Both the position numbers and the translations under genes were made by a program. This document shows positions 1 through 7,670 of a stretch of 64,000 nucleotides of DNA, piece after piece (position 1 is the first letter of the stretch; every line of letters begins with the position of its first letter). Source of the stretch: Catonella massiliensis (GTDB lineage: Bacteria > Bacillota > Clostridia > Lachnospirales > Lachnospiraceae). The stretch spans positions 2,914,001 through 2,978,000 of the forward strand of contig NZ_JAEPRJ010000001.1 in the NCBI RefSeq assembly GCF_016651435.1, in the 5' to 3' direction. A model generated the notes under the pieces. That model made no database searches and was not told the origin of the DNA. It saw nothing but the letters and a program-made list of their open reading frames with translations.

Positions 1-479
1 GTTGTAAAGAGAAGATGCAAGATTGGATTGCAAAGAATGTAGCACCAGAGGAGTTTGATGCATTGGATGTAGCAATAAATTACACTAATTATCTTGAAGG
101 TAACTATTATGATGTTATTAACAGTATTAAGAATGAAGTGTTTTATTTATTGTTTCAAAATAGATACTTTTTGATGCAATTTAATGTTTTAATTTCAGAT
201 ATTCATCCAGGTAAATCAGAAAGAAAAAATATACCGACTTGGGTAAAATCGGCGGTAAAATACCGAGACAAGTGCAAGTGTGTAATGTTCCAAAAAGACT
301 TATCTGGAATAATGGATGTAGAAGAATATCGTGACAAACAGTTTGATCATATTGTTCCATTAGAAGTTGGCGGATTTAATGATGTTTCTAATTTACAGTT
401 AATGTGCAGTAAGTGCAATCAAAAGAAAGGGATAAAGACATATACAAATAATATATATCATTTTTATTATGATAATTAG
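1..479 (+). CDS. HNH endonuclease, 5' end outside window
   Basis: The frame is open from the first bases, so the first ATG (position 15) is probably internal and the gene starts upstream of the window. The C-terminal part has an HNH core: a KDLSG segment, then FDHIVPLEVGG with the catalytic-type Asp-His, then NLQLMCSKCNQKKG with the Asn and a CxxC zinc knuckle. In related HNH proteins the KDLSG segment usually follows a CxxC pair. Here it reads KCVMFQKDLSG, with Phe where the second Cys is expected, so zinc binding may be altered. The stop is 20 bp before a GHKL-ATPase/nuclease gene with its own ribosome binding site, which suggests one operon. The likely role is DNA cleavage within a defence module; that role is inferred. 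The N-terminal 70 residues are not recognised. Confidence 0.75.
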   Translation, partial: CKEKMQDWIAKNVAPEEFDALDVAINYTNYLEGNYYDVINSIKNEVFYLLFQNRYFLMQFNVLISDIHPGKSERKNIPTWVKSAVKYRDKCKCVMFQKDLSGIMDVEEYRDKQFDHIVPLEVGGFNDVSNLQLMCSKCNQKKGIKTYTNNIYHFYYDN

Positions 480-499
480 GAGAAAGGTGGTATTATAGA

Positions 500-2398
500 A
501 TGGCGCAGGAAGAATTACAAGTAACATTTGATATAAATACGATAGATCATTTAGGGGTGAAACTTTATTCGACAATTCCACCAATGATTGCTGAGCTTGT
601 ATCTAATGCTTGGGATGCCGATGCAAGTAATGTATATATAAATTTCAATAACGAAGGTGAAAAGACAATTACGGTTTCAGATGATGGTACGGGTATGACT
701 TTTTCTGAATTAAATGAGCATTTTCTGAAGGTCGGAAGAAATCGTAGGGTTGAAATGCATAAAGATGAAACTGAAGGTGGAAGAAAAGTATTGGGGAAAA
801 AAGGATTGGGCAAATTATCTATGTTTGGAATTGGTAAAAAAATAACTATTTCTACTATTAAATCTGGAATCAAAAATACTTTTGTTATGGATTATAAGCA
901 ATTAAAAGATTGTGAAGGCAATGTATACAAACCTTCTGTCATAGACTATTGTGTTGAAACTGATGAAAAGAATGGAACATCATTCCTAATTGAGCAATTA
1001 TCAAGAAAGTCAGACTTTGATATCGAGAGATTATACAGGAACTTGCAGACTAGATTTCATATTTATTCGGATAAATTTGTGGTACATATAAACGATGATG
1101 AAAAATATAAAATTAAGTCAAATGATATTCCAGATGATAAATTCCAGTTTGTGTGGAGATATCCAGAAGACTTTGAAAAGGATTTTGATACGGAAATTGA
1201 TAAGTTTAAGGATTTATTTGAGTTTGGGAAAGAGAAGGGAGTACATGGTAAAATCTATACTTCTCAAACACCATTAAATAAGGCCGTACAAGGAATCGTT
1301 TTGTTTTCGAGAGGAAAGCTTGTTCAGGAACATAGCACATTTGATGACAGAGCAAATGACAATTTTTTTCAATATATGTCAGGGTATTTTGATGTTGATT
1401 TTATTGATAGTAGTTTTGAAGTAGACAACTGTTCTACAGATAGAAAATCACTTGCCTGGGATATAGATGAAAATGAAGAATTATATAAATTGAAGGAACT
1501 TTTAAAAAAACTTGTGTCTGTGTCTCAAAAGAAGTGGAGAGAAGAAAGAAAAGCAGAAAAGAAAAAGAAGGTTTCTTCTCATGGACATAATGTTGATGAA
1601 TGGATAAAAACTTTAAATCCAGCAGAAAAAACATTAGCTAAAAAACTAACCGATGCAATTATTGACAATGATGATATAAATGAAGAGACTGCGGCAGAAT
1701 ATATTGGCTGTATTAAAGATATGTACAGTTTTGAGGGTTTTAAACAATTCACAGCTGAATTAGATGAACTTCAGGAATTAGATAATGAACATGCTATAAG
1801 GTTGCTAACAGACTGGAATAACATAGAAGCTAAAGAGTATGCTAAGATAACAATTGGCAGAATAAAAACTATTGAACAGTTTGAGAAATTTATTAAAGAT
1901 AATGCATCGGAACGGGATATAATCCAGAAATTCTTGGAAGAATTTCCATGGTTATTAGATCCCAAGATGTCTAAATTTGAAAGAGAAATAACTTATACAA
2001 ATTTGTTGAAACGAAATTTCTCTGATGAAACTGATCTTCCAGACAGTAACAGAAGATTGGACTTTTTGTGTACCAATAGTGCGGGAGTTATTCATATTAT
2101 TGAATTAAAGAGACCAAGAATCAGACTGAAAACAAAGGAAATACAACAGATTTCTGAATATGTAGAATTCATTGAGACACAATTTCCACAAACACAGGGT
2201 CATGTTAAGGGATTCTTAATATCGGATAATATGACATATGAACCGGGAGCAGAAAAGGTTCGAAAAGGATTAGAGTCTGTTGATATTTTCGTGAAATCTT
2301 ATTCTGATTTATTGGCTGAAGCAAGAAGATATAATGATGATTTGTACAGAATGTATGAAAATATATCAAGCAAGAAAAATGAAAATGTTGGTGAATAA
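500..2398 (+). CDS. GHKL-family ATPase with C-terminal PD-(D/E)xK-like nuclease domain
   Basis: The N-terminus is a GHKL (histidine-kinase/MutL/Hsp90-like) ATPase. The N-box ELVSNAWDADA lies at residues 32-42, DDGTGM at 61-66 and the glycine-rich lid GKKGLGKLS at 99-107. The middle (about 330-480) is charged and probably helical. The C-terminus resembles restriction-type nucleases: D521 in RRLDFLC and E535-x-K537 in HIIELKRP form a D-(13)-ExK signature, similar to Shedu/DUF4263-type domains. GHKL plus nuclease architecture is typical of anti-phage or restriction proteins that use ATP-driven clamping. The gene follows an HNH nuclease by 20 bp and has the ribosome binding site AGGAGAAAGG. Domain assignments come from motifs; the defence role is inferred. 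Confidence 0.8.
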   Translation: MAQEELQVTFDINTIDHLGVKLYSTIPPMIAELVSNAWDADASNVYINFNNEGEKTITVSDDGTGMTFSELNEHFLKVGRNRRVEMHKDETEGGRKVLGKKGLGKLSMFGIGKKITISTIKSGIKNTFVMDYKQLKDCEGNVYKPSVIDYCVETDEKNGTSFLIEQLSRKSDFDIERLYRNLQTRFHIYSDKFVVHINDDEKYKIKSNDIPDDKFQFVWRYPEDFEKDFDTEIDKFKDLFEFGKEKGVHGKIYTSQTPLNKAVQGIVLFSRGKLVQEHSTFDDRANDNFFQYMSGYFDVDFIDSSFEVDNCSTDRKSLAWDIDENEELYKLKELLKKLVSVSQKKWREERKAEKKKKVSSHGHNVDEWIKTLNPAEKTLAKKLTDAIIDNDDINEETAAEYIGCIKDMYSFEGFKQFTAELDELQELDNEHAIRLLTDWNNIEAKEYAKITIGRIKTIEQFEKFIKDNASERDIIQKFLEEFPWLLDPKMSKFEREITYTNLLKRNFSDETDLPDSNRRLDFLCTNSAGVIHIIELKRPRIRLKTKEIQQISEYVEFIETQFPQTQGHVKGFLISDNMTYEPGAEKVRKGLESVDIFVKSYSDLLAEARRYNDDLYRMYENISSKKNENVGE

Positions 2399-2528
2399 TT
2401 CTTGTATTCAAAGAAAAACTTGTAGAGGTGGTAAGGATTAACTTGAAACAGAGATAAATAAAAGTCGCGTTTACTACTTAAGGAATATAAAAAGGTAAAG
2501 TATTCCACTCGTGTTGGTTCTATAGTAA

Positions 2529-2663
2529 ATGAATTTATTAGATGAGCGTCATATTTTAGATGCTAATCCTACATATGATGAGCTCACGGAATGGTATGGA
2601 AAGAGTGGACGTCCTCTTAAGAAGTTTCATGAACCCATGAAGTTAAAAACCTTACTTTTATGA
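2529..2663 (+). pseudogene. ArsC/Spx-family arsenate reductase fragment
   Basis: The 44-codon ORF reads DANPTYDELTEWYGKSG, then RPLKKF. This closely follows the central segment of ArsC/Spx/YffB-type proteins (typically ENPTYEELKEWHEKSG followed by LKKFFNTSG). The N-terminal CxxxC redox segment is missing, and after KKF the sequence diverges and stops at 2663. It is read as the remains of a gene broken on both sides. The match rests on memory of the family pattern, not on an alignment. Confidence 0.55.
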
Positions 2664-2783
2664 AAATGCCTACAATACCATGGCTTATTAATAGTTTTAT
2701 ATTTTATTACAATTCACCTGTAAGGTAAAACCATATCATGATATAATAGTCCTGTAAATTAATGGTTTTGGGAGATAGATATC

Positions 2784-2849
2784 ATGAATCATAACCACTA
2801 TATTACACTTAACAACAGTAACATAATTGCCAAATATACAAACGAGTGA
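2784..2849 (+). other. Short ORF of 21 codons, possible truncated gene start
   Basis: An ATG at 2784 sits 9 bp after GGGAG and about 37 bp after a TATAAT box (2742-2747), so expression signals are present. The ORF begins MNHNHYITLNN and ends at a TGA after 21 codons. I do not recognise the product. The combination of good expression signals and very short length suggests the 5' end of a gene lost by deletion, but it may be chance. Confidence 0.2.
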
Positions 2850-2943
2850 ATCATTTCAGCAAGCCACTTTGCGGCTGTAGGAGCACTTCGTCCGAAGAGA
2901 TTAAATATTGAGTTTTTGTAATGAGATTAGGAGGTCGTAGCAC

Positions 2944-4296
2944 ATGGCAGAGAGCCAAAATATTGAATATAAAGAATCATGGCGTGACGAATACCTGAAA
3001 TGGGTGTGCGGATTTGCCAATGCGCAAGGTGGCACTATCTATATTGGTGTGCATGATGATGGGAGAGTTGTAGGGGTTAAGAACGTAAAGAAACTGCTTG
3101 AAGATATTCCAAATAAGATTCAAGCTGGACTTGGAATTATTGCAGATATCAATAAGCATACCGAGGATGGACTTGATTATATTGAAATCAAAGTTGAGCC
3201 GAGTAGTTTTCCGATTAGTTATCACGGAGAATTTCATTACAGAAGCGGTGCTACAAAGCAGCAGTTGACTGGGATCGCACTGTCTCAGTTCATAATGAAA
3301 AAGACGGGGTTCCGCTGGGAAGATGTCACTGTTGACAATTTAACTGTAGAAGATTTGGATGAGGAAAGCTTTAAGATTTTTCGAACTGAAGCACTGAAAA
3401 GAAAGCGAATGAGCGAAGCAGAACTGAATGTTTCTAATAAAGAATTGCTTGAGAAATTGCACTTGATGTCTGATGGTAAGCTGAAACGCTCAGCTGTGCT
3501 GTTATTTTATAAGGATCCAAGCGTAGTTCAGAATGGCAGTTTTGTAAAGATTGGGAAATTTGATGTACGAGGACGAGTGGTCTATCACCACGATTTGGAG
3601 GAATCGCTGATTGTTAATGCGAGCAAAGTCATTGATCTGATTTATTTGATGTACCTGAAAGCTAAAATAACCTATGAGCATGACCGCCGTGTCGAAACAT
3701 ATCCATTCGCCCGGGAGGCCATCCGTGAAGCGGTTTATAATGCTATCATTCATAACTGCTACATGTTCGGAGCTCCGATTCAGATTCGCATTGAAGAGGA
3801 CGCAATGATTATTAGTAATTCTTGTATTTTACCGGATGGTTGGACGCTGGATTCATTTATGCAGCCTCATCGTTCGCAACCTTATAATCCTGACATGGCA
3901 AATGTCTTTTATCGTGCTGGATATATTGAAAACTGGGGACAGGGTATTCAGAAGATCTGTGATGAATGTTATGAACTTGGTACAGAGCTTCCGGTTTATG
4001 AGCTGAACGGTACTGCGCTTCGGATACATTTCAAGGCACTCCCAAATGCGCTTATAGATAAAACTAAAGAGCTAAAGTCTCAAAGTGCCAATCTTAGTGG
4101 CACTTTGGATGGCACTTTGGCACTAAAGATTATTGAAGCAATAAAGGAAGACTCATCATGCACTATTGACCAGATTTCTGCAAGAACTGAAATAGCAAGA
4201 AGAACATTGATACGTTATATGGATATCTTGAGGAAAGAAGGCCGTATAGAACGCATTGGTGGCAAGCGTTATGGGCATTGGCAAATCAACGAATAA
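2944..4296 (+). CDS. AlbA_2 (Schlafen-like)/GHKL/winged-helix protein, COG2865 family, copy 1
   Basis: The 450-residue protein has the usual COG2865 layout. The N-terminal AlbA_2 domain includes NIEYKESW, FANAQGGTIYIGV and GRVVGV (about 5-120). A HATPase_c_4-type GHKL region follows, with EAIREAVYNAIIHN near 260 and a GYIENWGQGIQKI segment near 345. A C-terminal winged helix (about 390-450) contains IDQISARTEIARRTLIRYMDIL. Members are annotated as putative transcriptional regulators or RecG-like ATP-binding proteins, and several sit in defence or toxin contexts; the substrate is unknown. The start is fixed by AGGAGG at 2929-2934. Just before the winged helix the gene carries repeats of TGGCACTTTG (4081-4128; see findings). 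A GNAT gene follows after 101 bp. Confidence 0.85.
   Translation: MAESQNIEYKESWRDEYLKWVCGFANAQGGTIYIGVHDDGRVVGVKNVKKLLEDIPNKIQAGLGIIADINKHTEDGLDYIEIKVEPSSFPISYHGEFHYRSGATKQQLTGIALSQFIMKKTGFRWEDVTVDNLTVEDLDEESFKIFRTEALKRKRMSEAELNVSNKELLEKLHLMSDGKLKRSAVLLFYKDPSVVQNGSFVKIGKFDVRGRVVYHHDLEESLIVNASKVIDLIYLMYLKAKITYEHDRRVETYPFAREAIREAVYNAIIHNCYMFGAPIQIRIEEDAMIISNSCILPDGWTLDSFMQPHRSQPYNPDMANVFYRAGYIENWGQGIQKICDECYELGTELPVYELNGTALRIHFKALPNALIDKTKELKSQSANLSGTLDGTLALKIIEAIKEDSSCTIDQISARTEIARRTLIRYMDILRKEGRIERIGGKRYGHWQINE
4081..4128 (+). repeat. Intragenic inverted and direct repeats in AlbA_2 copy 1
   Basis: CAAAGTGCCA at 4081-4090 is the exact reverse complement of TGGCACTTTG at 4098-4107 and again at 4110-4119. 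A third, partial unit TGGCACT starts at 4118. The GGCACT cores begin at 4099, 4111 and 4119, so the last is read in a different codon frame from the first two. The repeats lie in the linker between the GHKL and winged-helix domains. Confidence 0.8.
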
Positions 4297-4397
4297 ATTT
4301 GATTTATACAGGAAATAGAGTCAGGCAAACGAATAGTTAGCAAGAGAAGAGCGGTTGAATTGAAACAGTAAAACCGTAGAGAGAAAGGAACAGTAGT

Positions 4398-5387
4398 ATG
4401 ATTTTAGAAACAGAGAGACTTATCCTTCGTCCGTGGGAAGAATCGGATGCGGAGGAATGCTATAAATATGCAAAAGATCCACGAGTAGGGCCGGCTGCAG
4501 GGTGGCCTGTGCACACAAGTGAAGAGAACAGCCGGCAGATCATCCGGGATGTGCTGATGGCACCGGAGACCTACGCTATTGTACTGAAGGATACAGGACT
4601 TCCAATTGGCAGCATCGGCTTTCACCACAATGACCTTGCAGAAAAGGATGATGAAGCGGAGCTTGGTTATTGGCTGGGAGTTGATTATTGGGGACAGGGT
4701 CTTGTGCCTGAGGCGGGAAGAGAGCTACTGCGTCATGCCTTTGAGGATCTGAACCTTGTTCGCATCTGGTGTGGCTATTATGATGGCAACGAGAAATCAA
4801 AGCGTGTTCAGGAAAAGCTTGGGTTCAAGTACCAATGGGCTACTGAGGACGTGCCGGTTCCGCTGTTGGGCGAAATAAGAAATGGACATGTAAGTCTACT
4901 TACGAAAGAAGAATGGGAAAACCTCATCACGCTTTATACACCATCTTTGGAAGAACTTTGGTTTCGGCAGAAAATGATGGCAGATACGGAAACCATGTCG
5001 TATAACCACGCTTGGGGAGGTACAATTCCTTTTCCTAAAGAGGAGTGGCCTGGCTGGTATGATTTTTGGATTGTAAATCATGAGGGCAAGCGTTATTTCA
5101 GATATTTGAAGGATAACGCTGGCCATTTTATTGGAGAGATTGCCTATCATTACGATAGCAATCGAAACCTTTATATAGCTGATGTTATAGTCTATGCACC
5201 ATATAGAAAAAAAGGCTATGGCAGTATTGGATTGGATTTGTTATGTAGTGCTGCTAAACAAAATAGCATAAAACTGCTGTATGACGATATCGCAATAGAT
5301 AATCCAGCCGTCACGGTGTTTCTAAAGAATGGATTTATTGAAGAATACAGAACAAGCGAAATTATCATGCTTAAAAAAGAACTATGA
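4398..5387 (+). CDS. Double-GNAT N-acetyltransferase, copy 1
   Basis: The 329-residue protein has two GNAT folds. The N-terminal half (1-170) is RimJ/RimL-like: [17 protein letters not shown], then [17 protein letters not shown] with the acetyl-CoA loop, then [14 protein letters not shown]. The C-terminal half (about 190-329) has a second acetyl-CoA motif, [10 protein letters not shown], followed by [12 protein letters not shown]. It would transfer acetyl from acetyl-CoA to an amine, perhaps a drug, small molecule or protein N-terminus; the acceptor cannot be read from sequence. A second copy at 7671-8660 differs at only 11 of 329 residues. Similarity between the copies stops at the start and stop codons. 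The ribosome binding site is AAAGGA. Confidence 0.85.
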   Translation: MILETERLILRPWEESDAEECYKYAKDPRVGPAAGWPVHTSEENSRQIIRDVLMAPETYAIVLKDTGLPIGSIGFHHNDLAEKDDEAELGYWLGVDYWGQGLVPEAGRELLRHAFEDLNLVRIWCGYYDGNEKSKRVQEKLGFKYQWATEDVPVPLLGEIRNGHVSLLTKEEWENLITLYTPSLEELWFRQKMMADTETMSYNHAWGGTIPFPKEEWPGWYDFWIVNHEGKRYFRYLKDNAGHFIGEIAYHYDSNRNLYIADVIVYAPYRKKGYGSIGLDLLCSAAKQNSIKLLYDDIAIDNPAVTVFLKNGFIEEYRTSEIIMLKKEL

Positions 5388-5421
5388 AATTTGCCAGATT
5401 TTTATAAGAGAGCTATACTAC

Positions 5422-5454
5422 ATATCGGCAAAAACATATTGGGTTTGCCGATAT
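5422..5454. repeat. Inverted repeat upstream of the frameshifted gene
   Basis: ATATCGGCAAA (5422-5432) and TTTGCCGATAT (5444-5454) are perfect complements separated by 11 nt. No T-run follows, so an operator or mRNA stem is more likely than an intrinsic terminator. It lies 27 bp before the start of the frameshifted gene at 5482. Confidence 0.6.
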
Positions 5455-5481
5455 ACGTATTGGTGCAAAGGAGTTGATATT

Positions 5482-5687
5482 ATGCCTTGGTATGAAGAAT
5501 TGTATATGTCGGTATATTCTGATGCAGCCAAAGGATTGATCGGACTTAAACTTTCAGAAAAGCGGAGTTGCCCGATATTTATGAACAGGCACAGAGTCGG
5601 TATCGTTTAGATAAAGTGAGGATGCTAAGATATGCCCGTAGGCGCAATCGACAGGATATACTATTGAAATATTTTGAAGGGTATTAA
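5482..5687 (+). pseudogene. Frameshifted small gene of unknown function
   Basis: A good ribosome binding site (AAAGGAG) precedes ATG 5482, and the frame starts MPWYEELYMSVYSDAAKG. It stops early at 5610. Moving by one base at the A-run near 5560 opens a frame with ELPDIYEQAQSRYRL and RYARRRNRQDILLKYFEGY, ending at TAA 5685-5687. Joined, the product would be about 68 residues, charged and probably helical. A single-base loss in the A-run is the simplest explanation. I do not recognise the family. A sequencing error would also produce this picture. Confidence 0.6.
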
Positions 5688-5776
5688 GGAAATCAGTAGT
5701 AGGCTCAACACCATGTTGCATTTTATTTGAAAAACTATGGAAAAGGTAGTACATAAAACCATATAGATGATAAATA

Positions 5777-5805
5777 TTGATTTTATTCGTAGTTTAGCAT
5801 ATAAT
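5777..5805 (+). promoter_or_regulatory. Sigma-A promoter for HTH gene
   Basis: TTGATT at 5777-5782 and TATAAT at 5800-5805 are separated by 17 bp. The start codon of the HTH gene is 48 bp downstream. Confidence 0.65.
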
Positions 5806-5853
5806 AATTATTAGATTTTATTAATGACTTTTTATAGTTTAAGGAAGGATGGT

Positions 5854-6042
5854 ATGGAATACTTATCTATAAAACAAACATCTGAGAAGTGGGGAATTTC
5901 CGCCAGGAGAATACAGGTTTTATGTTCAGAAGGACGCATCCAAGGAGCGACGAAAATAGGCTTTTACTGGGTAATTCCTGCTGATGCAGAAAAACCGCGC
6001 GATGAGCGCATAAAAAGTGGAAAATACATAAAGGAAAAGTAG
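5854..6042 (+). CDS. Small helix-turn-helix protein (excisionase/MerR-like)
   Basis: This 62-residue protein is almost entirely one winged HTH: EYLSIKQTSEKWGISARRIQ forms the HTH and GATKIGFYWVIPADAEKP the wing. Proteins of this type are common in Clostridia as small DNA-binding partners of neighbouring genes. ATG 5854 is chosen over the upstream in-frame ATG at 5824 because AAGGAAGG lies at 5841-5848. It has its own promoter at 5777-5805 and is followed after 62 bp by AlbA_2 copy 2 on the same strand. It may regulate that gene; this is inferred from position only. Confidence 0.8.
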   Translation: MEYLSIKQTSEKWGISARRIQVLCSEGRIQGATKIGFYWVIPADAEKPRDERIKSGKYIKEK

Positions 6043-6104
6043 TGTATGGGATATGCACTAAAACTATGCTTATAGATTTGTTAGAAAGGAGCTAAGATTC
6101 TCGT

Positions 6105-7583
6105 ATGTCAGGATTATTTGATTTATCGAACTTTAATAAATATAAAGAAGACAACTGTCTGGAAGTGAAGAAGGCGGAGAGTGGACTTCCTATATCATTG
6201 TGGGAGTCTTATTCTTCATTTGCAAATTCTAATGGTGGAGTTATTATACTTGGTGTTGGAGAGCGTCAGGATGGAAGCTGGTACACAACAGGTTTAAGGA
6301 ATGTGGACAAGCTAAAGAGAAATTTTTGGAATATTATCCATGATACCAAGAAAGTAAGCATCAATCTTTTATCAGATAAAAATGTAGAGTCTTATGAGGT
6401 TGATGGAGACCTGGTTCTGGTTATTAATGTGCCAAGAGCTAAGCGTGAGCAAAAGCCTGTTTACATCAACAATGACTTATTCGGTGGATGTTACCGTAGA
6501 GATTGGGAGGGTGATTATCACTGCTCAAAGGCAGAAATTAAAGGTATGCTTCGTGATGCAGCAGACGAGACAGAGGATATGAAGATTGTAGAGCAGTTTG
6601 ACGTTTCTGTAATTGATACAGAGTCATTAAAGGGATTTAGAAATCATCATAAAAGCTACCGTCCAGAGCATGTATTTAACAATTTACCGTGGGAAGAATA
6701 TCTGGAGAGAATTGGTGCAGCAGGATATGGTGAAGACGGTAAACTTCATCCTACAACGGCAGGGTTACTTATGTTTGGTGAAGAATATCACATAGTCAGG
6801 GAATTTCCTGAGTATTTTCTGGATTATAGGGAGATGCTTGATCCTACAATACGTTGGACAGACCGTCTTCAGTCTAGTTCAGGTGATTGGAGTGGCAATG
6901 TGTTTGATTTCTTTTTTAGGGTAAACAGTAAAATTGCAAAAGATATTAAGAAACCATTTAAGCTTGAGGGTATTACAAGGATTGACGACACACCTGTACA
7001 TAAGGCAGTTCGAGAAGCTTTGGTAAATTGTTTGGTTAACACGGACTATTTTCTGCCTTGTGGGGTAGTGATTAAAAAGGAAGAGGATAAGTTGGTAATG
7101 GAGAACCCTGGAAGCATACGCACTGGCAAGAAACAGATGCTTCGAGGGGGTATTTCAGATCCTAGAAATAAAATATTGATGAAAATGTTCAATATGATTG
7201 GTATCGGTGAAAGAGCAGGCAGCGGGATACCTGATATTTACAATGTATGGGAAAATGAGGGATGGGCAGTGCCTGTTGTCGAGGAAAGCTATAATCCGGA
7301 TAGAACTCGTTTATCGCTTGAATTTGCTAAAAAACAAGCGATAAAAACAAACGATAAAAAACAAACGATAAAAACAAACGATAAAAAACAAACATCAAAA
7401 ACAGAAATACATAGGGAGAAAATACGTAAATATCTAGCATTTAACAAGCTAGCAAGTGCTAAAGAACTTGCCATCATAATTGAATTAAGCGCTGAAAGAA
7501 CACGAGTAATTCTATCAAAGATGGAAGATATTATCCCTGTTGGTGAAAATAGAAATCGAATGTATAAGTTAAAAAATGAATAA
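6105..7583 (+). CDS. AlbA_2/GHKL/winged-helix protein, COG2865 family, copy 2
   Basis: The 492-residue protein has AlbA_2 features at the N-terminus (CLEVKKAES, FANSNGGVIILGV, about 15-60; PVYINNDLFGGCYRRDWEGD near 125). The GHKL-like part has HKAVREALVNCLVNTDYF near 300 and GIGERAGSGIPDIY near 365. A Lys/Gln/Thr-rich repeat linker (about 408-430) precedes a C-terminal winged helix (NKLASAKELAIIIELSAERT). It belongs to the same family as 2944-4296 and is closer in length and sequence to 10080-11591. AAGGAG lies 13 nt before the ATG, which is a long spacing. It follows the small HTH gene and precedes GNAT copy 2. The function is unknown; a DNA-binding regulator is likely. Confidence 0.85.
   Translation: MSGLFDLSNFNKYKEDNCLEVKKAESGLPISLWESYSSFANSNGGVIILGVGERQDGSWYTTGLRNVDKLKRNFWNIIHDTKKVSINLLSDKNVESYEVDGDLVLVINVPRAKREQKPVYINNDLFGGCYRRDWEGDYHCSKAEIKGMLRDAADETEDMKIVEQFDVSVIDTESLKGFRNHHKSYRPEHVFNNLPWEEYLERIGAAGYGEDGKLHPTTAGLLMFGEEYHIVREFPEYFLDYREMLDPTIRWTDRLQSSSGDWSGNVFDFFFRVNSKIAKDIKKPFKLEGITRIDDTPVHKAVREALVNCLVNTDYFLPCGVVIKKEEDKLVMENPGSIRTGKKQMLRGGISDPRNKILMKMFNMIGIGERAGSGIPDIYNVWENEGWAVPVVEESYNPDRTRLSLEFAKKQAIKTNDKKQTIKTNDKKQTSKTEIHREKIRKYLAFNKLASAKELAIIIELSAERTRVILSKMEDIIPVGENRNRMYKLKNE
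7335..7392 (+). repeat. Intragenic 13-14-nt repeats in AlbA_2 copy 2
   Basis: The unit ACAAACGATAAAA recurs, with (A/G)CGATA cores at 7338, 7351, 7365 and 7378, spaced 13, 14 and 13 nt. Because the spacing is not a multiple of three, the same DNA is read alternately as Gln-Thr-Ile-Lys and Thr-Asn-Asp-Lys. It lies between the GHKL and winged-helix domains. Confidence 0.85.
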
Positions 7584-7670
7584 TCGAAGTATAAGATTTT
7601 GTAGGTAAAAAAGTTGAGGCCATGGTGAGCAAGAACCACTTCCAGCTACAAAGAGAGAGGAAAGGTAGAT

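Larger units (their letters stand above)
2399..2943. other. Intergenic stretch with gene relics
   Basis: This 545-bp gap holds no intact gene that I can support. It contains an ArsC-like fragment (2529-2663), a good -10 box TATAAT at 2742-2747, and a 21-codon ORF at 2784-2849 preceded by GGGAG, which could be the start of a truncated gene. The mixture suggests decay or past insertion between the nuclease operon and the first AlbA_2 gene. Confidence 0.5.
5388..5853. other. Intergenic stretch with stem-loop, frameshifted gene and promoter
   Basis: The 466-bp gap holds an 11-bp perfect inverted repeat (5422-5454), a frameshifted small gene (5482-5687) and a consensus-like promoter (5777-5805) for the following HTH gene. 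Nothing else is recognised. Confidence 0.6.

Noticed and set aside
5329..5610. 93-codon ORF running from the GNAT end into the frameshifted gene
   Set aside because: It starts out of frame inside the GNAT gene. Only its last part, from ATG 5482 with AAAGGAG upstream, has support.
7335..7392. CRISPR-like array in AlbA_2 copy 2
   Set aside because: The repeats are 13-14 nt with no spacers, inside a coding region, and no cas gene is present.
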